In this document: positions 36,581 through 48,663 of the stretch, piece after piece | Layout of the letters: each line of letters opens with the position of its first letter | How positions within the stretch are numbered: position 1 is the stretch's first letter | Assembly: GCA_949361645.1 (NCBI GenBank) | Contig: OX442416.1 | Coordinates: 12,025,350 to 12,089,349, forward strand | Source: Spongilla lacustris | Lineage: Eukaryota; Porifera; Demospongiae; Spongillida; Spongillidae | Direction: 5' to 3' | DNA: 64,000 bases | Position numbers and translations under genes: made by a program | The notes under the pieces: generated by a model | Seen by the model: the letters and a program-made list of their open reading frames with translations, nothing else | Database searches by the model: none | Told to the model about the DNA's origin: nothing

Positions 36581-37369
36581 GTAGTTCAGATCTGAAGAGA
36601 CAAACGTAGGCACGTATGTACACTCTACAAATATTAATGGAGGCTGCTTCAGTGGTGGTATTCCATTTGTCCAATGCGAGCTGGTAACTCCACTTGTAGT
36701 TGATGGTTCCCCTAACAGCAAGTCCTCTTGTAGTGTGGGGTTAATGGTTTCACAGGTAGTGGTTTCATTTGCATTTGCAGTGAGGAGCTGGTGTTAGTAC
36801 TGTGTGGGGCTAGGATAGGGGGCCTTTGTGGCTGGCCCCAGTGTTTGGGGCCGGCTCCATTTCAAGGTTCCACTTCACATGCTGGGGTCTAGTTTTGTGA
36901 CGACCCCATTCAACCCTGGTAATGTGGCCGGGGGGCAGCTTTCCGGTTGGCAGTCTGATTACACCATATGTACGAGGGGTGTTTAGGGGTGGGTGGGTGG
37001 GTGGGTGGGTGGGTGGGAGGGCTGGTTGTGTGGGGACTGTGAGTGCTATAGAGTAAGGGGTGGCCTGGGCCTCGGATACAACTTGCAGTAAAGGAGGATA
37101 GGTAGTGGGAGATAGGGCCATGGTGGCGAATGCGGCATGTGTGAATCATTAATGAGGGAGCCCCCAATGACACTGTAGGATTTTTTAGTACCTGGTTGCT
37201 CCCTTGCTGGCAGTCTGATAACTCCATCTGCAATTGCTCCACTGATGCACTGGTGCTAACTGGACATGTAGTGTGGGGCTATTAAGTTAACTTGCATTAA
37301 TGATTCTGTCCGCATGAAGTGAGGGAGCTGACCTGATTGGACGCAGGGCCATAACAGGGTATAAATGGG
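36581..37369 (-). repeat. FB2 inner right arm
   Basis: Inverted partner of 31796-32620, with a GGTGGGTGGGTGGG stretch at 36986-37018. It retains the sequence on both sides of the mariner target without the insertion. Confidence 0.8.
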
Positions 37370-40300
37370 ACCAATGAATTGACCGCACAACAGACACACA
37401 TACAGAGTGTAAATGGGACCATGGATATGAACAGGTGTAAATGGGATCATGGATTTGAACACAAGTACAGGGTGTAAATCGCACCAAGGATTTCACCCCA
37501 CAAGAGACAAAAGTACAGGGTGTAAATGGGACCATATATTTGATTACATGTACAGGGTGTAAATCAGACCATGGATTTGACCCCACAACAGCCAAAAGTA
37601 CAGGGTGTACAAGTGTAAATGGGAGCATGAGTTTGACCCCAAAACAGACACAAATACAGGGTGTAAATGGGACCATGGATTTGATCACAAGTACAGGCTG
37701 GGTGTAAATGGGACCATGGATTTGATCACACGTACAGGGAGTAAATCGGACCATGGATTTGACCTCAAAACAGACACAAGTACAGGGTGTAAATGGAACC
37801 ATGGATCATGGATTTGACCCCACAATAGACACAAGTACAGGGTGTAAATGGGACCATGGATTTGACCCCACAACAGCCAAAAGTACAGTGTGTAAATGGG
37901 AGCATGAGTTTGACCCCACAATAGACACGAGTACACAAGTACAGGATGGGACCATGGATTTGATCACAAGAACAGGGTGTAAATCAGACCATGGATTGAC
38001 CCCACAACAGACAAAAGTACAGGTGTAAATGGGACCATGCATTTGACCCCACAACATACACAAATACAGGGTGTAAATGAGACCGTGGATTTGATCACAG
38101 GAAAGGATAGGGTGTAAATGGGACCATGCATTTGACCCCAAAACAGACACAAATACAGGGTGTAAATGGGACCATGGATTTGATCACAAGTAACAGGCTG
38201 GGTATAAATGGGACCATGGATTTGATCACAAGTACAGGGAGTAAATCGGACCATGGATTTGACCCCAAAACAGACACAAGTACACAGTGTAAATGGAACC
38301 ATGGATCATGGATTTGACCCCACAATAGACACAAGTACAGGGTGTAAATGGGACCATGGATTTGACCCCACAACAGACAGAAGTACAGGGTGTAAATGGG
38401 ACCACAGATTTGACCCTAAAGCAGACAAAAGTACCCAGTGCAAATGGGAGCATGAGATTGACCGCATAACAGACACAAGTACAGGTTGTATATCGGACCA
38501 TGGATTTGATCTTAAAACAGACTCAAGTACAGGGTGTAAATGGGAGCATGAGTTTGACCCCATAATATACACAAGTACACGATGTAAATGGGATCATGGA
38601 TTTGACCCCACAACATACACAAGTACAGGGAGTAAATGGGACCATACATTTGACCCTAAACAGACTCAACTACAGGGTGTAAATGGAACCATGGATTTGA
38701 CCCCACAACAGACACAAGTACAGGGTGTAAATGGAACCATGGATTTGACCCCACAGCATACTCAAGTACAGGGTGTAAAGCAAATGGAATCATGAATTTG
38801 ATCCCACAATAGACACTAGTACAGGATGTAAATAGGACCATGGATTTGATCACAAGTAACAGGCTGGGTGTAAATGGGACCATGGATTTGATCACAAGTA
38901 CAGGGAGTAAATCGGACCATGGATTTGACCCCAAAACAGACACAAGTACAGGGTGTAAATGGAACCATGGATCATGGATTTGACCCCACAATAGACACAA
39001 GTACAGGGTGTAAATGGGACCATGGATTTGACCCCACAACAGACAGAAGTACACGGTGTAAATGGGACCATAGATTTGACCCTAAAGCAGACAAAAGTAC
39101 CCAGTGCAAATGCGAGCATGAGTTTGATCGCATAACAGACACAAGTACAGGTTGTAAATCGGACCATGGGTTTGATCTTACAACAGACTCAAGTACAGGG
39201 TGTAAATGGGAGCATGAGTTTGACCCCATAATAGACACAAGTACACGGTGTAAATGATGGATTTGACCCCACAACATACACAAGTACAGGGTGTAAATGG
39301 GATTATGGATTTGACCCCACAACATACACAAGTACAGGTATAAATGGGACCATACATTTCACCCTAAACAGACTCAACTACAGGGTGTAAATGGGACCAT
39401 GGATTTGACCCCACAGCATACTCAAGTACAGGGTGTAAAGCAAATGGAATCATGGATTTGATCCCACAATAGACACTAGTACAGGATGTAAATGGGACCA
39501 TGGATTTGATCCCACAACAGACACATACACCATGTATATCCCACAATAGACACAACAAGTACAGGGTGTAAATGGGACCAATGATTTGACCCCAAAACAT
39601 ACACACGTTTAGAGTGTAAATTGCACCATAGATCTGACCCTAAAACAGACTAAAGTACAGGGTGTTAATGGGACCATGCATTTGACCCCACAACAGACAC
39701 AAGTACAGGGTTAAATGGGACCATGGATTAGATCTCACAACAGACATAAGTACAGTGTGTAAATGGGACCATGGATTTGATCACAAGTACAGGGTGTAAA
39801 TCGGACCATGGATTTGAACCCACAACAGACACAAGTTCTAGGTGTAAATGGGAGCATGAGTTTGACCCCACAACAGACACAAGTACAGGGTGTAAATGCG
39901 ACCATGAATTAGATCTCACAACAGACCAAGTATAGGGTGTAAATGGAACCATGGTTTTGACCCCACAACACACACGAATACAGGGTGTAAATGAGACCAT
40001 GGATTTGATCACAAGTACAAGGTGTAAATGGGACCATGGATTAGATCTCATGGATTTGATCACAAGTACAGGGTGTAAATGGGACCATGGATTTGATCAC
40101 AAGTATAGGCTGGGTGTAAATGGGACCATGGATTTGATCACAAGTACAGGGTGTAAATGGGACCATGGATTTGATCACACGTACAGGGATTAAATGGGAC
40201 CATGGATTTGATCACAAAACAGACACAAGTACAGGGTGTAAATGGAACCATGGATCATGGATTTGACCCCACAACACACACGAATACAGGGTGTAAATGA

Positions 40301-41269
40301 GACCATGGATTTGATCACAAGTACAGGGTGTAAATGGGACCATGGATTTGATCACAAGTATAGGCTGGGTGTAAATGGGACCATGGATTTGATCACAAGT
40401 ACAGGGTGTAAATGGGACCATGGATTTGATCACACGTACAGGGAGTAAATGGGACCATGGATTTGACCCCAAAACAGACACAAGTACAGGGTGTAAATGG
40501 AACCATGGATCATGGATTTGACCCCACAATAGACACAAGTACAGGGTGTAAATGGGACCATGGATTTGACCCCACAACAGACACAAATACAGGGTGTAAA
40601 TGGGACCATGGATTTGATCACAAGTATAGGGTGTAAATGGACCATGGATTTGATCACAAGTACAGGGAGTAAAGGGACCATGGATTTGACCCCAAAACAG
40701 ACACAAGTACAGGGTGTAAATGGAACCATGGATCATGGATTTGACCCCACAATCGACACAAGTACAGGGTGTAAATGGGACCATGGATTTGACCCCACAA
40801 CAGGCACAAGTACAGGGTGTAAATGGAACCATGGAGCATACTCAAGTACAGGGTGTACATGGGATCATGGATTTGACCCCACAATAGACACAAGTACAGG
40901 GTGTAAATGGGACCATAGATTTGACTCCACAACAGACACAAGTGCTGGTGTAAATGGGATCATAGATTTGACCCTAAACAGACTCAAGTACAGGGTGTAA
41001 ATGGGATCATGCATTTGACCCCACAACAGACACAAGTACAGGACCATGGATTTGACCCCACAATTGATACACACCTACAGTTTGTAAATCGGACCATGCA
41101 TTTGACCCTAAACAGACACAAGTACAGGGTGTAAATGGGACCATGGATTTGACCCCAAACTACACAAGTACAGGATGTACATGTAAATGGACCATGGATT
41201 TGATCCCACAACGGGGACCATGGATATTATCCCACAACAGACACAAGTGCACGGTGTAAATGGGACCAC
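37370..41269 (-). repeat. FB2 tandem array, right (48-base and 37-base units)
   Basis: Same units as 28700-31795 in inverted orientation (ACAGGGTGTAAATGGGACC, ATGGATTTGACCCC, ACAACAGACACAAGT). It is longer than the left array by about 800 bases. Local blocks such as 38830-39250 and 38230-38600 are near-duplicates, indicating higher-order amplification. Confidence 0.93.
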
Positions 41270-41963
41270 CGTCGTCACTGTACTAGCATAGATCTAGTAA
41301 CCTTTCTCACGATCGTCGTATTCGCACCGCTCGAACTTCACGTCCGCCGATTGAAACTCTTATGATCTTGTCTTCAGTTGCCGTCGCCATAAAGTTTATG
41401 TACGCAGAAGATAACGAAATAGGGATCGAATAGTATAGCAACTGCATGTGAGTCCGACCGGGAGATGGATTCACGTATCCAGCGCAGAGTAGGTGTGGCT
41501 ATAAGTTATCGAAGTGTCAGCCCACAGGAAGTAGTTGCATATTCATGTATTTGGTGCATGGAAGCGGGTCACGCACGTACAACGGCGCGATTCGAGCGCG
41601 AAACTTGTAGCAACTTTGCGCCGCTGTATCTCCGTAACAGATGACATAAAAATTAACGAACAGAACAAATCGATAGGTATACGACCTCTCTACCTACAAA
41701 CCGAATTTGAAGCGATTTGATTACTCCTACAGAAAGTTATGGCAGGTTTGAACCCACAGGGGTATCGGACGTTGCAATACTGGCACGGAGCAAGTGCAAG
41801 ACCCCAAAAAGTATTTTGCCATAGAGAAATGGTGTAGTATGAAGTGTTGAAAATAGGAAGTTGATAGCGTTAACCGTTAGGAAGATATAGCAATTCAAAA
41901 GAGAAGCATTTTTATAACATTTTATATATATATACGAAGGGCCATTTTGTCGGAAACTGTCCC
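41270..41963 (-). repeat. FB2 right outer arm
   Basis: Inverted, near-identical partner of 27997-28700, ending CGGAAACTGTCCCA before a (TA)n tract at 41964-41999. Confidence 0.88.
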
Positions 41964-42204
41964 ATATATATATAATTATATATATATATATATATATATC
42001 CTGCCATCATATGAGGATGTCTGCAAACTTATAAATGCAACACCATGCACATGAAATGTCCCTCATCTCGAAATCCTTGGTGTACCAATAGGAGACGTAT
42101 AATATTCTGCATGTGCTAAAGTTGTGGTGATTAAAAGTGCAAGTACCTTGACGCTACTGGACCAACTGCATGAGGGAGTTTGGCTCAGTGTATGTTGTTT
42201 CTCG

Positions 42205-42663
42205 TCAATTTTCTTGAGTCTTGCAGGCAAGCCTGCCAAGTGGAAGCAGGAGTGGTCTTGAACATGAACACCGTCGTCGTACACGACCTGCTGATGTTCT
42301 TGTTCCCAACTGGCCTTGGTGGGTTTTAGGCAAGCCAGATGCCTTTGAAATCTTCGCTAAACCCAATACATTTACTGCAGCGTGTGTGACGGCAGGGTCA
42401 GCAGCCTTAGCAGCTGGACAGAGAAAGCATAATGCCAACGATGCAAATGTTCTGATCTTGGGTGGGAATTTGTCACACTAACTGTGGAGAGCTATGAATG
42501 TTGCTTGGGGTACAGAAGCTAGGCAGCACTTGGCACGATTGACTTCTCGTTTGGCCACAAGTTATAATCTACTCCAGTCTGGCAGACTCAACTTATATAA
42601 CCCCGGTGAGGGCAAATGTTCGGGCACTTCCCTCCCGTTCGTTGTCTTTCAAGTTAACCATTA
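42205..42663 (+). pseudogene. 3' fragment of a retrotransposon endonuclease domain
   Basis: Plus-strand remnant homologous to the C-terminal part of the frame at 45393-47090. RTRPADVLVPNW (about 42280-42315) is followed by a PD-(D/E)XK-like continuation, then after a frame change near 42480 by TVESYE and LARLTSRLATSYNLLQSGRL, with a stop at about 42660. It is truncated at the 5' side with no reverse transcriptase left. Confidence 0.75.
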
Positions 42664-42830
42664 ATTTAGACATGCTAAATACTATCTGATATGTGTTACT
42701 TATTCCAAATGTGTGTTCTTAATACTAGTATGTATTCTGTTTTTGTATTAAATTATAGTGTTGGTTAGTGTATTTTGCTACCTCTTGTATCCTGTATTGT
42801 ATAGAAATTGAATTTTGCAGTCACATTTAT

Positions 42831-43424
42831 TTATTGTAATGCCGTGTCAACGTAATGTACTTGCAGTGCAACTAGTTGTAACTGTTGGAATAACAAAAGA
42901 GCCCAGCATTACAAACTGCTTTTTCAGGATTAGAAAAAGAGGTTCAATGCATTCTTTTAGTGCCTCAAGTATTGTGGATATCTTGATGTCTTGAATGTCT
43001 TCTGCAAAGAAATTTTACGCACTGAAAATGGTATTATGTTTGATATCTGAAAAATGCATTTATCATATCAAATTGCATAACATGCAGGCGCAAGGTCGAT
43101 GAATTCGGAAGATACTTCAAGCTAAGATTTATAGCAGCAAGACAGTGAGACTTTACCTACCGCATCAACTTGTGACATGGAAGTAAGGATTCCAACCTGT
43201 AACAAAAATGATTGCACTGTGTTTCAAAGCTTTTTGCTATTGGGTCTATAATGTCATGATGGGTTTGGACAAATATAAATGGTTGTTGAAGTTCAACATT
43301 TGCATGTTTCGTATCTTTTGATTTTTTTTTTGCTGTCGTTTACATATCATGCATGTGGCTTGATTTCTGTAATTTTTGTTTTGCTATATTTTCTTCTCTA
43401 TTAATATTTATTTTAAGAATAGTC
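42831..43424 (-). repeat. Dispersed repeat, copy 2 (inverted partner of 4418-5027)
   Basis: Reverse complement of 4418-5027 over nearly its whole length, with scattered substitutions and short length changes in homopolymers. The two copies face each other across about 38 kb that includes both foldback elements. Confidence 0.85.
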
Positions 43425-43456
43425 ACAAAAATACTCACAACCTGCGAAATATTCAA

Positions 43457-43993
43457 TGCATATATATATATTTATATATATATATATATACCATTTGCTG
43501 TAACAGCTGTTGGGTCAATGGGTATTGAGGATAAAACATGTATGGTCATATAGCTGACGAGATCAGTAGCTTCAATTTGGCCCATGTCTCATAGTAAGAT
43601 CTGTGCATTCGCGGCAGTAAAGTGAAAGATGGAGATTGAAGATGGAGCGTGGCTTCGATACCTGCCAGAATAAATGCAGCATTGCAGTATAATTGTCTCT
43701 GTAGTTTAGTGTGTATGCAATGTATACATGTATTTATCGATTAGATGAAATTAACATCATTTAAGTTATAATTATAATTATAATAATATTGAACATAGCA
43801 TTGTATGTAAGTTTACGTTGAAGCTGTTGCATAATATACTGTATCTTTATGACTCAATTGTCAGAGGGAAAACTTGTCTATAAGTTTACGTTGAAGCTGT
43901 TGCATAATATACCGTATCTTTATGACTCAATTGTCAGGGGGAGAACTTTCTATTAAGCACCTCGATTGTACCGACGTGATCTATACACCTATG
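43457..43993. repeat. TA tract and a 67-base tandem duplication
   Basis: (TA)n at about 43459-43491. Then AAGTTTACGTTGAAGCTGTT...ACTCAATTGTCAG occurs twice in tandem (about 43808-43876 and 43881-43937). No gene is recognised between 43500 and 43990. Confidence 0.8.
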
Positions 43994-44039
43994 GAGCGCC
44001 AAATGCTCCAAAATTCATCCAAATTATTCGTTACGTTGC

Positions 44040-44215
44040 AACTGCATCATCGACTGCTTTTGACAATCGCAGTCCCTCACTTTTCACTCGCATCGACCGT
44101 TTTTTACTATTGCAGTGTCTCGTTTTTCACTCGCATCGACCGTTTCCTTAGATCAAACGGACCTATATTTCTGTCGCATCGATTGCTTTTGAATATCGTG
44201 CTGTTCACTCCACAT
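44040..44215. repeat. Degenerate repeats with CATCGACCGTTT motif
   Basis: Three to four imperfect copies of a unit containing TTTTCACTCGCATCGACCG. It precedes the 21-base minisatellite and shares its CATCGA core. Confidence 0.55.
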
Positions 44216-44247
44216 CGATGGTCTACGTACGTCAATCTACGCGTTTA

Positions 44248-44520
44248 GAACATCGATCGGTGGAATTGGATCATCGATCGATGGGATTGGATCATCGATC
44301 GATGGGATTGGATCATCGATCGATGGGATTGGACCATCGATCGATGGGATTGGACCATCGATCGATGGGATTGGACCATCGATCGATGGGATTGGACCAT
44401 CGATCGATGGGATTGGACCATCGATCGATGGGATTGGACCATCGATCGATGGGATTGGACCATCGATCGATGGGATTGGACCATCGATCGATGCGGTTGA
44501 ACCATCGATCGATGCGATTG
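44248..44520. repeat. 21-base minisatellite, about 13 copies
   Basis: The unit is ATCGATCGATGGGATTGGACC with little variation (GGATC at the first copies, TGCGGTTGAACC near the end). Each unit contains the self-complementary ATCGATCGAT. Because 21 is divisible by 3, frames stay open on both strands (7-residue repeats such as HRSMGLD). I have no independent evidence for coding. Confidence 0.95.
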
Positions 44521-45059
44521 CGATGTGATTCTGGTTTACTCTCGTACCCAGACCTATGTTTTATGTTGCCCGGCGATTTGATGAAGAACATACTTGTTTT
44601 GTATAGCTGTATACGTGCGAACTAATACGGTTGCTAAGCTATGTGCAGGCTGCTTCAGCATATATTACCTTTTTCTGAATCTGTACAATAATTATGATTA
44701 GTAGTCTTTAAGCTATTGCTTGCAGTGCCTACCAAATTACTATAAAAGGCAGGCAACGTTCTCTCACAGAGCATGCGAATAGTATCTGTCAAGCAGAGTG
44801 CCCCACTCACTTGTATATATTTGGGATCATGTCCCCACCCCTCTATTCTATCCTCCTGCAGCCAGTTAAAAGGCCGATACAAGACACACAAGCACGTGCA
44901 TGTACATGTGTTGTCCCTCGCATCAACACAATGTATTGAAAGCCCGATAGAAGACCCAATATTTGCATGTAACTGTAGGAATTTGGATGTGGCCGGATAT
45001 TTAACTACATACATATGTACTAAATTGTGTATATGCCTACTCCTGTTTCAGTTGTTGTT
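44521..45059. other. No gene recognised
   Basis: Unique sequence between the minisatellite and the next retrotransposon fragment. Short open frames only. Confidence 0.35.
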
Positions 45060-45270
45060 TAAGCATGCGATTTACTTTAGCCAGCAGTATAACCTGAGGT
45101 CATGCTCGCTCCCAATAAAGTTTGAGTTGAGTGGATTGATGACCTTCAGATCAAATGCTGTTGAACGTGAGAGAGACCAGTTAGGCACCAACGCATCAGC
45201 TGGTCGTGTTCTGTCCTTTGTTGAGGTGAGCTATAATTATTGCAATAATAATAATAATAATATAATTATT
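45060..45270 (-). pseudogene. Short fragment of the same retrotransposon
   Basis: 45075-45228 repeats 45680-45830 closely (AGCAGTATAACCTGAGGTCAT through TCCTTTGTTGAGGTGAGC) and encodes part of the endonuclease domain on the minus strand. It is followed by an (AAT)n tract at 45243-45272. Confidence 0.75.
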
Positions 45271-45392
45271 ATGACACAATTATTTATCCTGTATGTAGAA
45301 TAAATTTAATAAAGATTAACATTTATGGTTTGCATTACACCACTAAACTATACATAATATGAGGAACACAATGCAAGAAACTAAATACTAAG

Positions 45393-47090
45393 CTACATGT
45401 ACACTGAACTAATATCTACTTCACTTGTGGTTCGTCCCAGTAGAGCCCTTGCATTCTGGCGCATCAGGGTAATGCCCAGGCGGCAGTAGATTGAGGCTAA
45501 CACCTCAGGCCAGAAACGACTCGTCCTGATGGCTAATTTCTTGGCAACCCTTGAGAGAGCTTCTTGTGCCTCGCTTCCCCAACCACCAAATACCTCCACG
45601 ACCAATGGGACACATACCCAACCTCTCGCAGTACAGGGAATGTCATTTTTGGCATGTTTGTCCTGCTCTCCCAGTTCAGCAGTATAACCTGAGGTCATGC
45701 TTGCTCCCAATAAAAAGTTTGAGTTGAGCGGATTGATGACCTTCAGATCAAATGCTGCTGAACGTGAGAGAGACCAGTTAGGCACCAACACATCAGTCGG
45801 TCGCGTTCTGTCCTTTGTTGAGGTGAGCCCACTACCTCTTTCAATTTCAGGAGCAAGACAAGCCTTACGACAGAAATCTGCGAAGCCGTAACAAAGGCGG
45901 TTGTGCCTTGTGACTACATCCCCACCTGAACGACATATCAGGGCATGGTGCCCATGAATGTCCAGGGCTTGGGAGCAGTGTGGGCAGGCATCTGCATCTG
46001 TGGAAAGTGGAAGCCCAAGCCACCATTTCACTAAGACTTGGATTTCATTGGGCAGCAGGTCTAACCCCAACTTTGGAGATGGTTGTGCCCTCAGCCATGC
46101 ATGCGCTTGGGGAGCAGAGATGGCTAGTAGTCTGGCCTTGTCTACTGTTGATGCTCCATCAAGCAGAGAAAGGAAGCCCGCTTTCTCTATGGCTGATGAT
46201 AACTTGTGCTGATGATGGGAAGCATCTTGTACACTTGCTACAGAGAGCTGCTCACAACATGCTACCTTCCCATTGAACACCGTGATGGCATCACAGAGGT
46301 GCTGCATAGTCAGTTCTGATTGATGGATTGGTGTTAGTGAGGTAGACAAGGAGGCGATGTAGGCTGCTTGTGCATGGGTGGTCAGGGAGCGCAATCCTAG
46401 CCCTCCGTACTTGAGGCCAAGTTGGGCTTGACTGCAAGCTCGTGGGGTTAGCTCAATCTCCAGTGAGCACTCTAAGCAGTGAAGCACATCATCATCGAAC
46501 CTGGCAAATGCTTCCAATGAAGCAGCAGTGGATGGGATGGAGCGAGCTAGATGTGCCAGCCTGCAGAATGAAGCACATACCCTGAGAAGAGCAATCGCAG
46601 ACTGAGGGTCACAAAGCTTAGGCAGAAGGGATAATAATTGGTTGGCTTCCTTCCGCTTCTTTTCAATGAAGGCAGTGCAGAAATCTGGGCTGCCAAAGGG
46701 AGCACCAAGAATCTCAAAGTCCGGTGTTGAGCAACATGGGATTTCAGGATGGAACATTGAAAGATCCTGCTTGCTAAGTATCTGGCATTTCTTGAAGTTG
46801 ATCTGTAGACCATTCAAGGCACTGTCCCCCTGTATAATTTCCATTGCCCTTGACAGTGCTGCCCTTGGTCCTGACAGGACTCCATCATCCAAATACCAGA
46901 AGTTGGATTGTAGAGGTTTGCATAGTGGATCTTGTGATATCTTGATGATGGTGTCATTAAGGACAAGTGCAAACAACAGTGGACCCAAGGGGTCGCCTTG
47001 CTGGACACCTGATGCCAATATAAGCTGGCCCATTGGATGCCAGAGATATTGGTGTTGAGAGTAGCACCAGGAGACCCATGGGAGGTATAT
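45393..47090 (-). pseudogene. 5'-truncated non-LTR-type retrotransposon: reverse transcriptase plus restriction-like endonuclease
   Basis: The open frame runs 47090 to 45393, about 565 codons, with no ATG needed. It opens with WVSWCYSQHQYL and GVQQGDPLGPLL, followed by FWYLDDG (the reverse transcriptase catalytic YxDD), then a thumb-like region. The C-terminal module has a zinc-knuckle-like CPHCSQALDIHGHHALIC and the RTRPTDVLVPNW...AAFDLKV block of a PD-(D/E)XK restriction-like endonuclease. The reverse transcriptase fingers and everything before them are missing, and a stop lies just upstream at about 47091. It is therefore a truncated copy that cannot retrotranspose alone. The combination resembles site-specific non-LTR elements; I cannot assign a clade. 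Confidence 0.82.
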
Positions 47091-47144
47091 CTAGGAAGTA
47101 GTATTGTGTATTATTATGATACTATGCATCAATAATAATAATTA

Positions 47145-47560
47145 TTATTTAAAAGCACATGTGGAAACATATGGAGCCTGGGGTGAAGAGGCATGCAATG
47201 CTTTCTCATGGATGACCACTGACTTTGACTTTCCCAATGATGTAGCCAAACAGGACCCAAGTTTAGAAAAGAAATCCCTAGCCGTCAAACCCCATGCCCC
47301 ATAAGACTCCGCAACAACCGGGACACATACCCAACCCAAATCAGCACACTTGCCTGTGTTGGCTTTAAGCTTTCTCTCCTCGGTAGCCTTAGCTGCTGCG
47401 CCAGCCGTCACTCCCGCTTCCAGAAGGGTAAGTGGGTTAAGCGGAGAAGTAACGGATAGGTCCAGAGCAGCAGGCTTGCCCATGCACCAGTGAGGGAGGT
47501 TGAGCATGAATCTTGTCAGGGCCAATGCCACCGCGATCCTGTCCAGGTCCATACCTCCTC
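47145..47560 (-). pseudogene. Second endonuclease-domain fragment
   Basis: Minus-strand remnant homologous to the last third of 45393-47090, reading GKPAALDLSVTSPLNP then GWVCVPVVAESYGAWG. It lies between ATT/ATA-rich tracts at 47125-47150 and 47641-47656. It is diverged from the longer copy, so it comes from a different subfamily. Confidence 0.75.
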
Positions 47561-47714
47561 CTGAGCTTCAGTAGGCTAGCAACTTGTTTTGTGCATATCA
47601 TGTGTCTGTGTCATGTTTGTACTGTATCAATCCAATATGAATTAATAATAATAATATTTGAACACAATGTTACTAAACAAAAAACAATGCACTGGAACGG
47701 AGATGGTGAGAAGA

Positions 47715-47835
47715 CTAACATCCAGTTGCCATCGAACGGGACAGCAGAGCTCTGGCATAAGCTCTAACTAGGACCAGGTTTAACCTGCCATAGAGAGCCG
47801 AAGTGGCCTGGGACTTGCAACAATTATTATTACAA
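47715..47835 (-). pseudogene. Third fragment: extreme C terminus of the retrotransposon protein
   Basis: GRLNLVLVRAYARALLSRS on the minus strand corresponds to the C-terminal CRLGITLMRQNARALLGR of 45393-47090. An (AAT)n tract adjoins at 47821-47845. Confidence 0.6.
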
Positions 47836-47845
47836 TTAAGAATAC

Positions 47846-48660
47846 ACAAATGTTCCAATAACATAAACAAAGTGAAACCACAAGGGAGTCCTAAACTAAA
47901 GTTTTTAACCCTCTTGGGTCTGGTTGTCGACACGTAAAAGTAAGGCCCTGGCTGTGCAGCGAACCAAAGTGAGCTTGAGTCGTTGGTAAATGCTTATGAT
48001 TTATTTTTAAATTATTAATTATTATTATTAAAATTGTCAAATATACATGACATACGAACCATACGAACCATTATTATACACTTACTAATTAATACTGCTC
48101 TACACTGTCTCTTACTACACTTCAATTAACCCTAGCCTACACGTACTCCCTCTCCACCTTCCTACGCATGCTCTTTGAGTGAGCCTTATTAGGTCTAGCC
48201 TTGTCCAACAATCGTGGTTTTTGACAAATATCCACTATGTCTTTCAAAGCAGCCTCGAGGTGATCAGCCTCTTGCGCGGCCCTAATCTGAGAAGGGGATC
48301 CCTCTCTTTTCGTGGCCATTCCCGAGTTGCACCCGTCAGCACCGTCACCTTCATGCTCATCCCATGTCTTCAATGCCATTAATAATTATTATTATTATTA
48401 TTTTCGCAGTTAACCATTGGGCGTTCGCGTACCATTTATACTCCAGTTCCGCCCCAGTGGTCGACAAAAAGATTAAAAAATCAATGCAGCAATACAGGTA
48501 CATGTAGGCAAACAATCATTCAACAAACAAAAAATCACAGTTGCTTGCAGATGTCATACTGTACGTGGAAAGCATAACGGGTTATTGGTAAAACAATGAC
48601 TCAAAAATGGAAGCCTTACCTTTGTTGGTGAAACGAAACTTTGACTTTGTGGTAAGTGAT
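47846..48660. other. AT-rich DNA with ATT tracts; one doubtful open frame
   Basis: Contains ATTATT tracts at about 48005-48035 and 48383-48405. A minus-strand frame of 80 codons (48137-48379), charged and Lys/Glu-rich, ends beside the second tract. I recognise no domain and cannot tell whether it belongs to a retrotransposon remnant. Confidence 0.4.
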
Positions 48661-48663
48661 GTC

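Larger units (their letters stand above)
27997..41963. mobile_element. Giant foldback element 2 (FB2), about 14 kb, with a nested mariner
   Basis: The termini TGGGACAGTTTCCGACAAAA (27995) and its mirror ending ACTGTCCCA (41964) lie in (TA)n. Unique outer arms of about 700 bases (27997-28700, 41270-41963) are nearly identical. They are followed by arrays of 48/37-base units (28700-31795, 37370-41270), inner unique arms (31796-32620, 36580-37370) and a core hairpin around 36205. The only protein-coding gene inside belongs to a separate mariner-type transposon at 32623-35816. The two arms differ in repeat number, so they evolve by copy-number change while staying paired. Confidence 0.85.

Noticed and set aside
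28749..41211. Cys-rich repeat proteins predicted in FB2 arrays
   Set aside because: The 48-base unit is a multiple of three, so frames stay open by chance in both arms; 37-base units break them and the mirrored arm gives the same frames.
14474..41963. Polinton/Maverick or viral origin for the 14 kb elements
   Set aside because: No DNA polymerase, packaging ATPase, capsid or protease gene is present; the only gene belongs to the nested mariner.
48137..48379. 80-codon charged minus-strand frame as a gene
   Set aside because: No domain, no splice partners and adjoins ATT tracts of retrotransposon debris.
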